A stretch of DNA of 20,121 nucleotides from an uncultured Lachnospiraceae bacterium. Lineage in GTDB: Bacteria > Bacillota > Clostridia > Lachnospirales > Lachnospiraceae. The position numbers and the translations under genes are program-made. The stretch covers positions 1-20,121 of the forward strand of contig CADCPP010000188.1 of the NCBI GenBank assembly GCA_902803355.1, in the 5' to 3' direction. Below are positions 1 to 7,109 of this stretch, piece by piece (within the stretch, counting starts at the first letter, position 1; each line of letters starts with the position of its first letter). The notes under the pieces were generated by a model. That model made no database searches. It had not been told where the DNA came from and was given only the letters and a program-made list of their open reading frames with translations.

Positions 1-1
1 C

Positions 2-415
2 CATGGTCTGGCCGATGACCACCCCGAAGGAGCCGCCGGCAACAAAGAGCGCGGAGGGAAAGATCCTGCCTTCGGAATCCGCCACTGTTGCGATGGCTCC
101 GCACTCATGCAGGATTGCATTGCCTAGGCCGAGGATCAGATATCCGGCAAAGCGGATCCAGCCCGCGCAGCCAAGAATAATGAGCGCGCTGAGCGCCATC
201 AGCGCATTGCCGATGGTCTCGAAGGGGATCTTTTTATGGCGGATCATATAATCCCCAATCGCCCCCTGCGGCAGAAAGGCAACAAAATCATAGGCCAGCG
301 CGATGCCGCCTGCCATCACGGTCGGAAAATGGACCCTCAGCAGATAGAAACAGACGATCTCCACACAGGCATGGACGCAAAAATATTTGGTTCCGGTCAG
401 ATTTCCTTTACGCAT
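2..415 (-). CDS. Integral membrane protein of unknown function, MFS-like (partial, 3' end beyond the window)
   Basis: The frame is open from an ATG at 413-415 to the left edge, giving 138 residues and no stop, so the C-terminus lies outside the window. It begins MRKGNLTGTKYFCVHACVEI and contains several hydrophobic stretches (residues about 10-30, 35-50, 65-95, 115-135) broken by short charged loops such as IRHKKIP. The glycine-rich segment GLGNAILHECGAIATV, followed by a hydrophobic FVAGGSFGVVIGQ helix, resembles MFS-like clostridial membrane proteins, but I cannot assign a substrate. The ATG overlaps the last codons of the upstream 105-residue membrane protein by 8 nt (408-415), suggesting translational coupling. 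What is seen is a multi-span membrane protein; transport is inference. Confidence 0.72.
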   Translation of the reverse strand, partial: MRKGNLTGTKYFCVHACVEIVCFYLLRVHFPTVMAGGIALAYDFVAFLPQGAIGDYMIRHKKIPFETIGNALMALSALIILGCAGWIRFAGYLILGLGNAILHECGAIATVADSEGRIFPSALFVAGGSFGVVIGQTM

Positions 416-725
416 CTTCGCCCGCTTCTTCCTGCGGCGCTCCCTCGGCATCCTTCGGTTCCTCGTTTTCCTCCTGCGCAGTTTCCGCAGGCTGTTCTTC
501 GTCAGATGCCTCGGAAACGGCAGGCTGCTGCGTGCCGCTTTCTTCAGGCGATGCGGCCGCCCCGCTGTTTTTCTTTGTGGTCTCGCGCCGGATCGCTTTG
601 ACGCCCAGATAGATCAGAAATGCAGCGATACCGATAAAAGCCACAAGCAGGATAGGGTTCGACAGCAGGGCCAGAAAGAAACCGAAAGGTCCGAAACTGA
701 CGTCCGCAAGCAAAAACTTCACCAT
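408..725 (-). CDS. Small membrane protein with long acidic C-terminal tail, unknown function
   Basis: This is a 105-residue protein. The ATG at 723-725 has a purine-rich GAGGGGGGA ribosome binding site about 6 nt upstream, which supports the start. Residues about 1-43 form one or two hydrophobic segments (FLLADVSFGPFGFFLALL, then NPILLVAFIGIAAFLIYLGV). A basic patch (KAIRRETTKK) follows, and then a disordered tail rich in Glu, Ala, Pro and Gln from about residue 55 to the end (EEQPAETAQEENEEPKDAEG). By the positive-inside rule the basic patch and acidic tail should be cytoplasmic. It lies 32 nt downstream of another small membrane protein and overlaps the next one by 8 nt, so the three are probably co-transcribed. 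I do not recognise a named family. The in-frame coding is convincing; the function is unknown. Confidence 0.7.
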   Translation of the reverse strand: MVKFLLADVSFGPFGFFLALLSNPILLVAFIGIAAFLIYLGVKAIRRETTKKNSGAAASPEESGTQQPAVSEASDEEQPAETAQEENEEPKDAEGAPQEEAGEDA

Positions 726-757
726 GATTTTTCCCCCCTCATGTTATGATAACAGAT

Positions 758-1180
758 CTAAGACTGCAGATTTCTCAGCAATACGGTCAATACGATCCCG
801 GCCGCGCACGAAGCAAGATTCGCAAGATAGGCAAACACAATGATCCGCTTTGTTCCCGCCGCAGAGGCCTTCCTGTAAACAAAGGCTTCGGAAAGAGGGA
901 TCAGCAGCAGTTCCGCAAGCAGAAACCAGACCGCTGCCAGCGTATCTGCCGATGCTTTGCCTTCTCCGCTGTATTTCAGCAGATACAGCAGCGTCAGGCT
1001 CAGATTCAGCAGCACGTTCGTCACGATATTGACGCCGCTGATCAGCCGTCTGTTCTTAGTCACCTTGCCCCGGATCAGGACCGGCGTCTCGATCGCGATC
1101 GTAAGCCCGACCGTCAGCAGGTAAAAACAGACCACGGCAATGATCGATGGCACCGTATTGCCGCTCAGCATATCCCCCAC
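758..1180 (-). CDS. Four-helix membrane protein of unknown function
   Basis: This 140-residue protein probably uses a GTG start (1178-1180), with AAAGGA about 7 nt upstream; an in-frame ATG three codons later is an alternative. Four hydrophobic segments are visible: about 11-31 (SIIAVVCFYLLTVGLTIAIE), 48-68 (GVNIVTNVLLNLSLTLLYLL), 79-99 (LAAVWFLLAELLLIPLSEAF) and 113-136 (IIVFAYLANLASCAAGIVLTVLL). Short loops contain basic residues (RGKVTKNRR, YRKASAAGTKR). It is first of three consecutive minus-strand membrane proteins and lies just after the terminator of the S1-domain gene. I see no clear promoter of its own, so it may be expressed by readthrough. The family is not recognised. The start could be either codon. 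Confidence 0.68.
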   Translation of the reverse strand: MGDMLSGNTVPSIIAVVCFYLLTVGLTIAIETPVLIRGKVTKNRRLISGVNIVTNVLLNLSLTLLYLLKYSGEGKASADTLAAVWFLLAELLLIPLSEAFVYRKASAAGTKRIIVFAYLANLASCAAGIVLTVLLRNLQS

Positions 1181-1206
1181 GCCGCCGTCCTTTCCTCTTG
1201 ATGCAA

Positions 1207-1242
1207 AAGGGCAGCTGTCCCCTTTAAGAAGCAGCTGCCCTT
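1207..1242 (-). terminator. Rho-independent terminator of the S1-domain gene
   Basis: An 11-bp perfect inverted repeat, AAGGGCAGCTG / CAGCTGCCCTT (1207-1217 with 1232-1242), encloses a 14-nt loop. Read on the minus strand, the 3' arm ends in TTTT and runs into GCATC, giving a GC-rich stem followed by a short U run 20 nt after the S1 stop codon. On the plus strand it is followed by TTCTGTCTTT, but no plus-strand gene leads into it. Confidence 0.8.
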
Positions 1243-1262
1243 CTGTCTTTGACGTATGTTGA

Positions 1263-2189
1263 TCAGTCGTCCAGTTTGATGTTCTTCAGCAGGTCGCCGA
1301 CACTGGTAGAAGCCTTGCCGGTCTCCTTGTAGTTGAAGACCTCTTCGCGTTCGCGGCGGTCACGGCGCGGACGGTCCTCGCGGCCTTCGCCTTCACGGTG
1401 TTCGCGCGGCGCGCGTTCGCGGCGGGCAGGAGCTTCTTCAAGCGCCTTCTTGCTCAGGCTGATCTTGCCGTCTTTCACACCGATGATCTTCACGGTGATG
1501 CGGTCGCCCTTGTTCAGAACGTCCGAAGGCTTCTCCACGCGCTTGTACGCGATCTGGGAAACATGCAGCAGACCGGATGCGCCGTTGTCCAGCTTGATGA
1601 ATGCGCCGTAGTCCATCAGGGAGTCCACGGTGCCTTCCATCACAGCGCCTTCCACGCACTCCGCAAGGATGGCAGCTCTCGCCGCTTTGGCTTCCGCACT
1701 CTTCTTGCGCAGCACATCACGCACGGACAGGACCAGCTTCTTGCCGGCTTCCTCGGCCGTGATGACCATGGCTTCGACTTCTTTGCCCTTATATTCTTCC
1801 AGATTCTCCACATAGCCGTTGGCCAGTTTTGAGGCCGGAATGAAACCGCGCACACCGTCCACAAAGGTGACCACGCCGCCCTTGACCGCGCTGTCGATGG
1901 TGACCTTGATGGCTTCCTTGTTGTTCAGAAGCTCTTCAAAGCGGGCCCAGACAGGGTCGCTGGTGGGTTCACCCTTCTTCAGGGACGCTTCCAGCTCGGC
2001 GGCATAATCCGCCATGCTCTCTGTTGCCTCTTCGGCTTTTTCGGTGACGGCTTCCTTCACCTCTTCCGCCTTTTCGGCCACGGTTTCCGTTGCTTCAGTC
2101 ACGACTTCTTCCGCCGAGGCTTCCGCAGCTGCTGCTTTTTCTTCGACCGCCTCGGCCGCAGATTCAATGACTTCAGTTACTTCGCTCAT
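1263..2189 (-). CDS. S1 RNA-binding domain protein (small S1-like ribosomal-protein homologue)
   Basis: The product is 308 residues. The start at 2187-2189 (MSEVTEV) is chosen because GGAGGATCCT directly precedes it; the longer frame upstream has no such site. Residues 1-75 are an Ala/Glu-rich, probably coiled-coil stretch with repeated AEKAEE-type units. Two S1 (OB-fold) domains follow, at about 91-157 (GGVVTFVDGVRGFIPASKL) and 180-250 (GTVDSLMDYGAFIKLDNGAS, then GLLHVSQI). Residues 254-283 are an Arg/Glu-rich tail (RRERAPREHREGEGREDRPR). The last 20 residues (ETGKASTSVGDLLKNIKLDD) look like a conserved end motif. Full-length bacterial S1 has four to six S1 domains, so this is the short clostridial type, often annotated as S1. 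It probably binds mRNA on the ribosome, but that role is inferred. It has its own promoter and terminator. Confidence 0.9.
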   Translation of the reverse strand: MSEVTEVIESAAEAVEEKAAAAEASAEEVVTEATETVAEKAEEVKEAVTEKAEEATESMADYAAELEASLKKGEPTSDPVWARFEELLNNKEAIKVTIDSAVKGGVVTFVDGVRGFIPASKLANGYVENLEEYKGKEVEAMVITAEEAGKKLVLSVRDVLRKKSAEAKAARAAILAECVEGAVMEGTVDSLMDYGAFIKLDNGASGLLHVSQIAYKRVEKPSDVLNKGDRITVKIIGVKDGKISLSKKALEEAPARRERAPREHREGEGREDRPRRDRREREEVFNYKETGKASTSVGDLLKNIKLDD

Positions 2190-2242
2190 AGGATCCTCCA
2201 TAATACATATCTCAAGGCACACTGTGCCTGATTATCTTCTAA

Positions 2243-2271
2243 ACTATAACACTTTTTTTGCTTCTGCGCAA
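2243..2271 (-). promoter_or_regulatory. Sigma-A promoter of the S1-domain gene
   Basis: On the minus strand, TTGCGC (2266-2271) is followed after exactly 17 nt by TATAGT (2243-2248). An A-rich spacer and an AT-rich downstream segment surround it. It lies 54 nt upstream of the S1 start codon, giving a leader of about 45 nt. The spacing is ideal; the -35 matches the consensus at four of six positions. Confidence 0.65.
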
Positions 2272-2281
2272 TTGATTTTCA

Positions 2282-2313
2282 CGGTTTTCCTCAGCTTTTC
2301 CAAGGAAAAACCG
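2282..2313 (-). other. Imperfect inverted repeat after the ABC transporter operon
   Basis: CGGTTTTCC (2282-2290) pairs with GGAAAAACCG (2304-2313) with one bulged A, and an alternative hairpin TTTTCC-AA-GGAAAA lies at 2296-2309. It sits 20-50 nt past the dppF-like stop codon, where a terminator is expected, but on the minus strand no T-run follows (TGAAAATC). The T-rich side is on the plus strand. It may be a weak terminator; evidence is thin. Confidence 0.3.
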
Positions 2314-2334
2314 CGTCTTTTCTTTCTTTTCTTA

Positions 2335-3066
2335 TTATCTGGATGCTTCCACCAGTTCACGGGTGTACGGATGCTGAGGATGATCAAAAATATCATCGAT
2401 CGGCGCGTCTTCCACGATGACGCCTTTCTTCATCACGATCACGCGGTCGCAGAGCTGATAGACCACATTCATATCGTGGGAAATGAAGAGGTAGCTCAAT
2501 CCGTATTTTTCCCGCATCTCATCCAGAAGCTGCAGGATCTGGGCCTGGATGGTCACGTCCAGCGCCGAGACCGGTTCGTCCGCGATCACGAGCCTGGGCC
2601 GTACGATCAGCGCCGCCGCAATGGAAACGCGCTGCCTCTGCCCGCCGGAAAGCTCCGAAGGCCTGCGGCTCATGTATTCCTCCGAAAGACCCACGTTTTC
2701 CAGCATCTCGATGATGCGGCGCCGGCGCTCAGGCGCATCAAATTTGCCGTAGACCTTTAAGGGCTCCTCCAGGATCCAGCCGACTGTGCGGGCGGGATTC
2801 AGAGAGGTATACGGGTCCTGAAAGATCAGCTGAGGACGCTTCGAATGATGGATGATCTCCCCCTCGTAGCGCGGCAGAAAGCCCAGGATGGCGCGGGCTA
2901 CCGTGGTCTTGCCGGAACCGCTCTCTCCTACCAGGCCGAGCGCTTCTCCTTCGTACAGATCAAAGCTCACGTCGTGCAGCACGATCTGCACCTTTTCTCT
3001 GGCAAATGCGTTCCCCTGCGTGGTATAGGAGGCGCTCACATGTTTCACTTCAAGGATCTTGTTCAT
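2335..3066 (-). CDS. ABC transporter ATP-binding protein, DppF/NikE type
   Basis: This 243-residue cytoplasmic ATPase is the second nucleotide-binding subunit of a peptide/nickel-family importer. All ABC motifs are present: Walker A GESGSGKT (47-54), Q-loop [10 protein letters not shown] (82-91), signature LSGGQRQR (139-146), Walker B LVIADEP (159-165), D-loop SALD (167-170) and switch His197 (FISHD). It ends at [12 protein letters not shown], so it lacks the long C-terminal extension of many DppF/OppF proteins and is nearer in length to NikE-type subunits. The start ATG (3064-3066) has GAGGTAGC immediately upstream and lies one nt after the stop of the permease C gene, so translation is probably coupled. 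The partner ATPase is encoded at 7925 and downward. The substrate cannot be read from the sequence. Confidence 0.93.
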   Translation of the reverse strand: MNKILEVKHVSASYTTQGNAFAREKVQIVLHDVSFDLYEGEALGLVGESGSGKTTVARAILGFLPRYEGEIIHHSKRPQLIFQDPYTSLNPARTVGWILEEPLKVYGKFDAPERRRRIIEMLENVGLSEEYMSRRPSELSGGQRQRVSIAAALIVRPRLVIADEPVSALDVTIQAQILQLLDEMREKYGLSYLFISHDMNVVYQLCDRVIVMKKGVIVEDAPIDDIFDHPQHPYTRELVEASR

Positions 3067-3067
3067 G

Positions 3068-3880
3068 CTACCTCCTCTGCTGCAGCCCTTCGGCCAGCAG
3101 CGAAAAGCCCAGGATCAGCAGGGCAATGGTCAGGCCCACAAAGACCGCGTACCAGGGCAGGCCGCGCAGGATATAATTCTGCGAATCCGACAGCATGCGG
3201 CCGAGCGATACCTCCGAGGCGGACACGCCCACACCCAGAAAGCTCATGCTGGCCTCCGCCAGCACCGCGTTGTTGAAGCCGATGGAGATGGCCGGCAGCA
3301 GGGTAGGCAGCGTATTCGGCAGGATATGCTTCAGCATGATGCGGAAGTCTCCCACGCCCTGCAGTCTTGCCAGGGAAATATAATTCAGCCGTTTGATGCG
3401 GACAAATTCCGCGCGCACGATACGCGCAAAGCTGGGGATGAAGACGCAGCCGAGCACCATAATCACGTTCAGTCTGCCCGGCCCGATGACCGCGATCGCG
3501 ATAAGTGCCAGCAGCACGCTCGGGAAGGCGGTGATGGCATCGCAGATGCGCATCAGGACTTCATCGACCACACCGCCGAAATAGCCGGTCAGCGCACCGA
3601 TAACGGTTCCGAGCACGGCGCCGATCAGCACCACGAAAAAGGCGATCTGCAGCGTCGCGCCGGCGCCTTCCAGAATGCGGGAGAGGATATCCCTCCCGAA
3701 GAAATCGGTCCCCAGAAGATGCCGCAGCGTAGGCCCCTGCGCCTTGACGGAGGCATCCATCGCGTTCGGATCATACGGGGTCCAGACCTGCCCGAGCAGC
3801 ACGATGAACACCATCACCGTCGTCAGGATGAAGCCCGCCTTGAAAAACCAGTTATTATGCTTTGCAAACAGTTTCTTCAC
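3068..3880 (-). CDS. ABC transporter permease, DppC/NikC type
   Basis: This 270-residue integral membrane subunit of the importer starts at GTG (3878-3880), with TTAGGAGG five nt upstream. An N-terminal helix (about 12-30) precedes an extracytoplasmic segment with the family hallmark [14 protein letters not shown] (about 55-68), as in the LGTDxxGRD motif of DppC/OppC permeases. About five more helices follow. The EAA coupling loop, which contacts the ATPases, is visible as [21 protein letters not shown] minus its last residue (about 168-187). It lies 9 nt after the permease B stop and 1 nt before the ATPase F start. The length is slightly short for the family (usually about 280-300). Assignment to the peptide/nickel permease family is firm; the substrate is unknown. 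Confidence 0.93.
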   Translation of the reverse strand: MKKLFAKHNNWFFKAGFILTTVMVFIVLLGQVWTPYDPNAMDASVKAQGPTLRHLLGTDFFGRDILSRILEGAGATLQIAFFVVLIGAVLGTVIGALTGYFGGVVDEVLMRICDAITAFPSVLLALIAIAVIGPGRLNVIMVLGCVFIPSFARIVRAEFVRIKRLNYISLARLQGVGDFRIMLKHILPNTLPTLLPAISIGFNNAVLAEASMSFLGVGVSASEVSLGRMLSDSQNYILRGLPWYAVFVGLTIALLILGFSLLAEGLQQRR

Positions 3881-3889
3881 GGCAGCCTC

Positions 3890-4825
3890 CTAACTTCTCA
3901 GGCGGGGATCCAGCGCTTCACTGATTACCTCGCCGAAGAAATGGACCACCATGACCCAGACCGCAAGGATCATTACGATGGCTTCCACCACGGGGATATC
4001 CCGGTTATTGATGGACGCGATCAGCAGCCTTCCGATGCCGGGCAGGGAAAAGATCTGCTCGATCACGATGCAGCCCGCCAGCATTTCCGCCGCCGTCGTC
4101 GCCAGGAAAGCCACGATGGGCAGCAGGGCGTTCTTCAGGGCGTGTGCCCTGAGCGCCGAGCGACGGTTGTGTCCCCGGCTGAAAGCCGTGCGCACATAGT
4201 CCTTCTGCATCTCACCGAGGATCGAGGAGCGCAGCATCTTAGCCGCCATGGCCGTGCGCGGGATCGCCACGGAGAGCGCGGGGAACAGCATATATAAGAA
4301 AAAGCGTCCGGGCGATTCGTTAAAGGAAACGAAACTGCCGGGCGTAAACAGCCGAAGGAGGACACCGAAGATAACGGTAAGAAGGATCGCCACGAAAAAG
4401 GCCGGAATGGCCATGACGATCTGATTGGAAACGGTAAGCGCCCGGTCCGCAAAGGAGCCTTCCCGGCGCGCGCTGTAGACCCCTAAAGGGATCGACATCA
4501 GCAGGGTGAGGCCGAAGCCAAACAGCGTCAGAATGACCGTCAGCCCCAGTTTTTCCCCGATCATTTCATTCACGGAGATCCGGTAGATATAGGAGGTGCC
4601 CATATCCCCTTTCACAAAATGAAACAGCCAGTCAAAATAACGGACGGGGAGGGACCGGTTTAACCCCAGTTCCTCCCTCAGGGCCGCTTCCGCCTCCGGC
4701 GTGGCGTTGGTCCCCAGGATCATGCCCACGGGGTCCCCCACCATTTCGAAGGCGGCATAGGCCAGAAACGACAGGATCAGCAAAGTGATCAGCAGCGTCG
4801 CCAGTTTTTTGAGTACAAACTTCAT
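3890..4825 (-). CDS. ABC transporter permease, DppB/NikB type
   Basis: This 311-residue permease has the typical DppB layout. An N-terminal helix (about 8-28) leads into a periplasm-type loop (GLNRSLPVRYFDWLFHFVKG, followed by DMGTSY, a hallmark of DppB/OppB). Five helices then follow, with an EAA loop at about 208-235 (DYVRTAFSRGHNRRSALRAH) and the conserved end FFGEVISEALDPRLR. The ATG (4823-4825) lies 3 nt downstream of the binding-protein TAA. No strong Shine-Dalgarno sequence is visible (ACTAAAGC), so reinitiation or coupling to the upstream gene is likely. It forms the channel with the permease C subunit encoded directly downstream. The length matches the family. Confidence 0.93.
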   Translation of the reverse strand: MKFVLKKLATLLITLLILSFLAYAAFEMVGDPVGMILGTNATPEAEAALREELGLNRSLPVRYFDWLFHFVKGDMGTSYIYRISVNEMIGEKLGLTVILTLFGFGLTLLMSIPLGVYSARREGSFADRALTVSNQIVMAIPAFFVAILLTVIFGVLLRLFTPGSFVSFNESPGRFFLYMLFPALSVAIPRTAMAAKMLRSSILGEMQKDYVRTAFSRGHNRRSALRAHALKNALLPIVAFLATTAAEMLAGCIVIEQIFSLPGIGRLLIASINNRDIPVVEAIVMILAVWVMVVHFFGEVISEALDPRLRS

Positions 4826-4828
4826 GCT

Positions 4829-6331
4829 TTAGTAAGTTACCTTGCTCAGATCCATTAAATAGAGCGGATAGAAAACGTATCCCTTCAGTGTCGCGCGGAC
4901 GGCGGCAAATTCCGCCAGATCCTGCAGATAGACGCTGGCCGCATCATCGGAAAGGCACTTGGCTGCGGCGCGGAAGAGCTCGGTGCGCTTCGCATCGTCC
5001 GTGATGGAATTGGCTTCCTTCATGTAAGCGTCGAAGCTCTCGCTCACATAGCCGCACATGTTCTTTCCGGAGGTGGATTCATAACGGCCGAGCAGGGCGT
5101 TCGCGGTAAGCGTGGAAGCATCAAAGCCGCAGACCGTTGCTTCAAACTTGCGTCCCTTATAGACATCGGTCAGCCAGGTGTTCCATTCCACTTCCTTGAC
5201 AGTGGCGTTGATGCCGGCCGCTTTAAGCTGTTCGGCAAGCACCATGGCGGTGTTCACGTGCGGGCTGTAATTGCTCGGCGCGATGATGGTCATATCAAAA
5301 CCGTTCGGGTAGCCTGCCTGCGTCAGCAGTTCTTTTGCCTTATCCGTGCTGTGCGGATAGGCATTCACCAGGCTCGCATCAAAATATTTGCTGAAGGAAG
5401 GATAGATCGCCGTGCCCAGCTTGGCGCCGTGACCGCCCGCTGTCAGCGTCAGCAAGGCATCCACATCGACGGCGTAGCAGAGCGCCTGGCGCACGCGGAC
5501 ATCATCAAACGGCTTGACGGCGTTGTTCAGATACAGCGCCTGGACCAGCTTCATGGTATCTTCCTGAATGTTGAAATCCTTGCCAAGGCCTTGGACCTGG
5601 GTAGAATCCAGATGCAGCACCAGATCCAGAGAGCCGGCATCCAGCGCGGTCACCAGCGCGGTCGCGTTCTCGAAGATCTTGAAGGTGACCTGGGAGAGCT
5701 TTGCTTTTTCTCCCCAGTAATCGTCAAAGCGCTTGATCACGACGGAATCCTGCACGGTACGGCTCACAAAGCTGAAGGGGCCGGTTCCCACAGGCTTCGT
5801 ATCCTGATCGGTATAGCTGGCGGGAGAGATGTATACGGAGCTGACATAGGCCATGAAATCACTGTTCGGGGAAGCCAGCTTGATAATGACCTTGCCGCCT
5901 TCGGCAGTGATCGATTCCACGTTCTCCAGAACGCCCTTGATCGCGCTGTCTACGGAATCGGAGGCGCAGGTCTTGTAGGAGTAGACCACATCGTCAGGCG
6001 TCATCACGGCTCCGTTGTGGAACTTGACGTTCTCACGGATCGTGAAGGTATAGGTGAGACCGTCATCGGAGACCGTATAAGCGGTAGCCAGAGCAGGCTT
6101 GAAATCACCGGTGGAATCCACCTTGTACAGGCCCTCAAACACGTTGAACATGACCTCGCGGGTCCCGGCGGAGGACATCTGGTAGGGGCTCAGAGAGCTG
6201 CTTAAGTCCTGACCGATGCCGACATAGATCTCGTTCGCGTCCTTCCGGGCGTCCGCACCGCTCTTCTGCTTTCCGCAGGCGCAGGAAAAGATCATGAGCG
6301 CCGCGAGCAGCAGACAAATCAGTTTTTTCAT
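4829..6331 (-). CDS. ABC transporter substrate-binding lipoprotein, SBP_bac_5 family
   Basis: The product is 500 residues. The start at 6329-6331 (MKKLICLLL) is chosen because AAAGGAG lies 8 nt upstream and a lipoprotein signal peptide begins there; a longer frame to 6382 lacks these. The signal ends at a lipobox-like IFSC (Cys17; Cys19 is also possible), so the protein is probably membrane-anchored outside the cell. The mature part shows typical family-5 solute-binding features: LSSSLSPYQMSSAGTREVMF near the N-terminus, then VFEGLYKVD, PALATAYTVSDDGLTYTF, RENVKFHNGAVMTPDDVVYS, and the hinge region VRQALCYAVDVDAL with EQLKAAGINATVKEVEWNTW further on. Family members bind peptides, nickel chelates or opines, and I cannot tell which here. 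It heads the A-B-C-F part of the operon and has its own promoter. Confidence 0.93.
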   Translation of the reverse strand: MKKLICLLLAALMIFSCACGKQKSGADARKDANEIYVGIGQDLSSSLSPYQMSSAGTREVMFNVFEGLYKVDSTGDFKPALATAYTVSDDGLTYTFTIRENVKFHNGAVMTPDDVVYSYKTCASDSVDSAIKGVLENVESITAEGGKVIIKLASPNSDFMAYVSSVYISPASYTDQDTKPVGTGPFSFVSRTVQDSVVIKRFDDYWGEKAKLSQVTFKIFENATALVTALDAGSLDLVLHLDSTQVQGLGKDFNIQEDTMKLVQALYLNNAVKPFDDVRVRQALCYAVDVDALLTLTAGGHGAKLGTAIYPSFSKYFDASLVNAYPHSTDKAKELLTQAGYPNGFDMTIIAPSNYSPHVNTAMVLAEQLKAAGINATVKEVEWNTWLTDVYKGRKFEATVCGFDASTLTANALLGRYESTSGKNMCGYVSESFDAYMKEANSITDDAKRTELFRAAAKCLSDDAASVYLQDLAEFAAVRATLKGYVFYPLYLMDLSKVTY

Positions 6332-6359
6332 TTCAAATTCTCCTTTAGAAGAATAAGTT

Positions 6360-6379
6360 TTGCGGGACTTGCCCCGCAA
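6360..6379 (-). other. 5'-leader stem-loop of the binding-protein transcript
   Basis: TTGCGGG (minus strand, 6379-6373) pairs perfectly with CCCGCAA (6366-6360) around a 6-nt loop. The predicted transcription start of the promoter at 6387-6414 is at about 6380, so the RNA would begin almost exactly with this hairpin. It may protect the 5' end of the message. It is followed by AACTTATTC rather than a T-run, so a terminator role for upstream transcripts is less likely. Confidence 0.5.
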
Positions 6380-6386
6380 CAAAAGT

Positions 6387-6414
6387 ACTATACCATCTCT
6401 TCTGTGTTTTACAA
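6387..6414 (-). promoter_or_regulatory. Probable sigma-A promoter of the binding-protein/permease genes
   Basis: On the minus strand, TTGTAA (6409-6414) and TATAGT (6387-6392) are separated by 16 nt. This lies 55 nt upstream of the binding-protein ATG and 60 nt after the hydrolase stop codon. A perfect TTGACA occurs further upstream but 30 nt from this -10, too far to pair with it. An extra promoter here would let the binding protein be made in excess of the ATPase. Confidence 0.5.
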
Positions 6415-6473
6415 GAAGAAAATGTCAATTTCTGAAAATTTTTCGCCGAAATCCGCAAAATCTTTTGTGATCT

Positions 6474-7109
6474 TTATCGCGCAAAGTCGCAGCCGATCTC
6501 CGGATCGAGCAGGGAGGCAAAGCGCTTTGCGTCCTCTTCGCTGCCCACGATATCGCCGTAATGCATGGGCACGGCAAATTTCGGGTGGATGGCGTTCACC
6601 ACGGCAGCAGCTTCCTCCGCCGTCATCGTGTAGGTCCCTCCCACCGGCACCAGGGCGATGTCGCAGCTGATCTTCCGGATGTCTTCGTTGTCATCGGTAT
6701 CGCCGGCGATCCAGTAGCGCAGGCCGCCCATCGTCACGATGTAGCCCAGCCAGCCGTTTTCCTTCGGATGGAATTTCTTGTTCACATTGTAGGACGGGAC
6801 CGCGGAAACAACCACGCTATCGATCAGCGAGCGCTCTCCCGGCGCAAGGACCGTGATCTGCTCTTCGGGAATCCCCGCCTCAAGCGCAAGAGGCTTTACC
6901 GAAGCCGGGCAGACCAGGCGGCTGTCTTCCTTCCTCACCTTTGCAATATCCTCCGCGGAAAAGTGATCATAGTGATCGTGCGTGACCAGGATGATGTCCG
7001 CATCATGCGGCTCATCGCTCAGATGGAAGGGATCGGAATAGATGATCTTTTCGCCTTCCAGACGAATGGCACTGTGGGTCAGGATCTTGATATTCTTCAG
7101 ATCGCTCAT
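6474..7109 (-). CDS. MBL-fold metal-dependent hydrolase (UlaG/UPF0173-like)
   Basis: This is probably an independent 211-residue gene, although its frame is continuous with the upstream ATPase. The ATG at 7107-7109 has a strong AAGGAGG five nt upstream, and the protein begins MSDLKNIKILTHSAIRLEGE, as stand-alone homologues do. Metal ligands are visible: THDHYDH (43-49, the HxHxDH motif), the GDTDD loop, and PMHYGD near the C-terminus. It also has the family segment PSYNVNKKFHPKENGWLGY minus its last residue. The protein should be cytoplasmic and bind two divalent metal ions. Relatives include L-ascorbate-6-phosphate lactonase, but many are uncharacterised and the substrate is unknown. It sits between ATPase D and the binding protein of the same importer, an unusual place that hints at processing of the imported compound; that link is inference. 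Confidence 0.88.
   Translation of the reverse strand: MSDLKNIKILTHSAIRLEGEKIIYSDPFHLSDEPHDADIILVTHDHYDHFSAEDIAKVRKEDSRLVCPASVKPLALEAGIPEEQITVLAPGERSLIDSVVVSAVPSYNVNKKFHPKENGWLGYIVTMGGLRYWIAGDTDDNEDIRKISCDIALVPVGGTYTMTAEEAAAVVNAIHPKFAVPMHYGDIVGSEEDAKRFASLLDPEIGCDFAR

Noticed and set aside
1398..2760. Plus-strand frames crossing the S1 gene and its promoter region (for example 2014-2760)
   Set aside because: They run through the S1 promoter and the dppF coding strand, with Ser/Ala-rich low-complexity sequence that mirrors the Glu/Ala repeats on the other strand.
3059..4297. Long plus-strand open frame (412 residues) opposite the permease genes
   Set aside because: It is antisense to two well-supported permeases, is full of His, Arg, Gln and Asp as expected of a GC-rich reverse frame, has no recognisable motif and no ribosome binding site.
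5258..6205. Plus-strand open frame (315 residues) opposite the binding protein
   Set aside because: Antisense to a well-supported solute-binding lipoprotein, with no start signal or domain.
6415..6460. Perfect TTGACA on the minus strand at about 6421-6426 as a -35 box
   Set aside because: No acceptable -10 lies 16-18 nt downstream; the TATAGT is 30 nt away. TTGTAA at 6409-6414 fits that -10 better.
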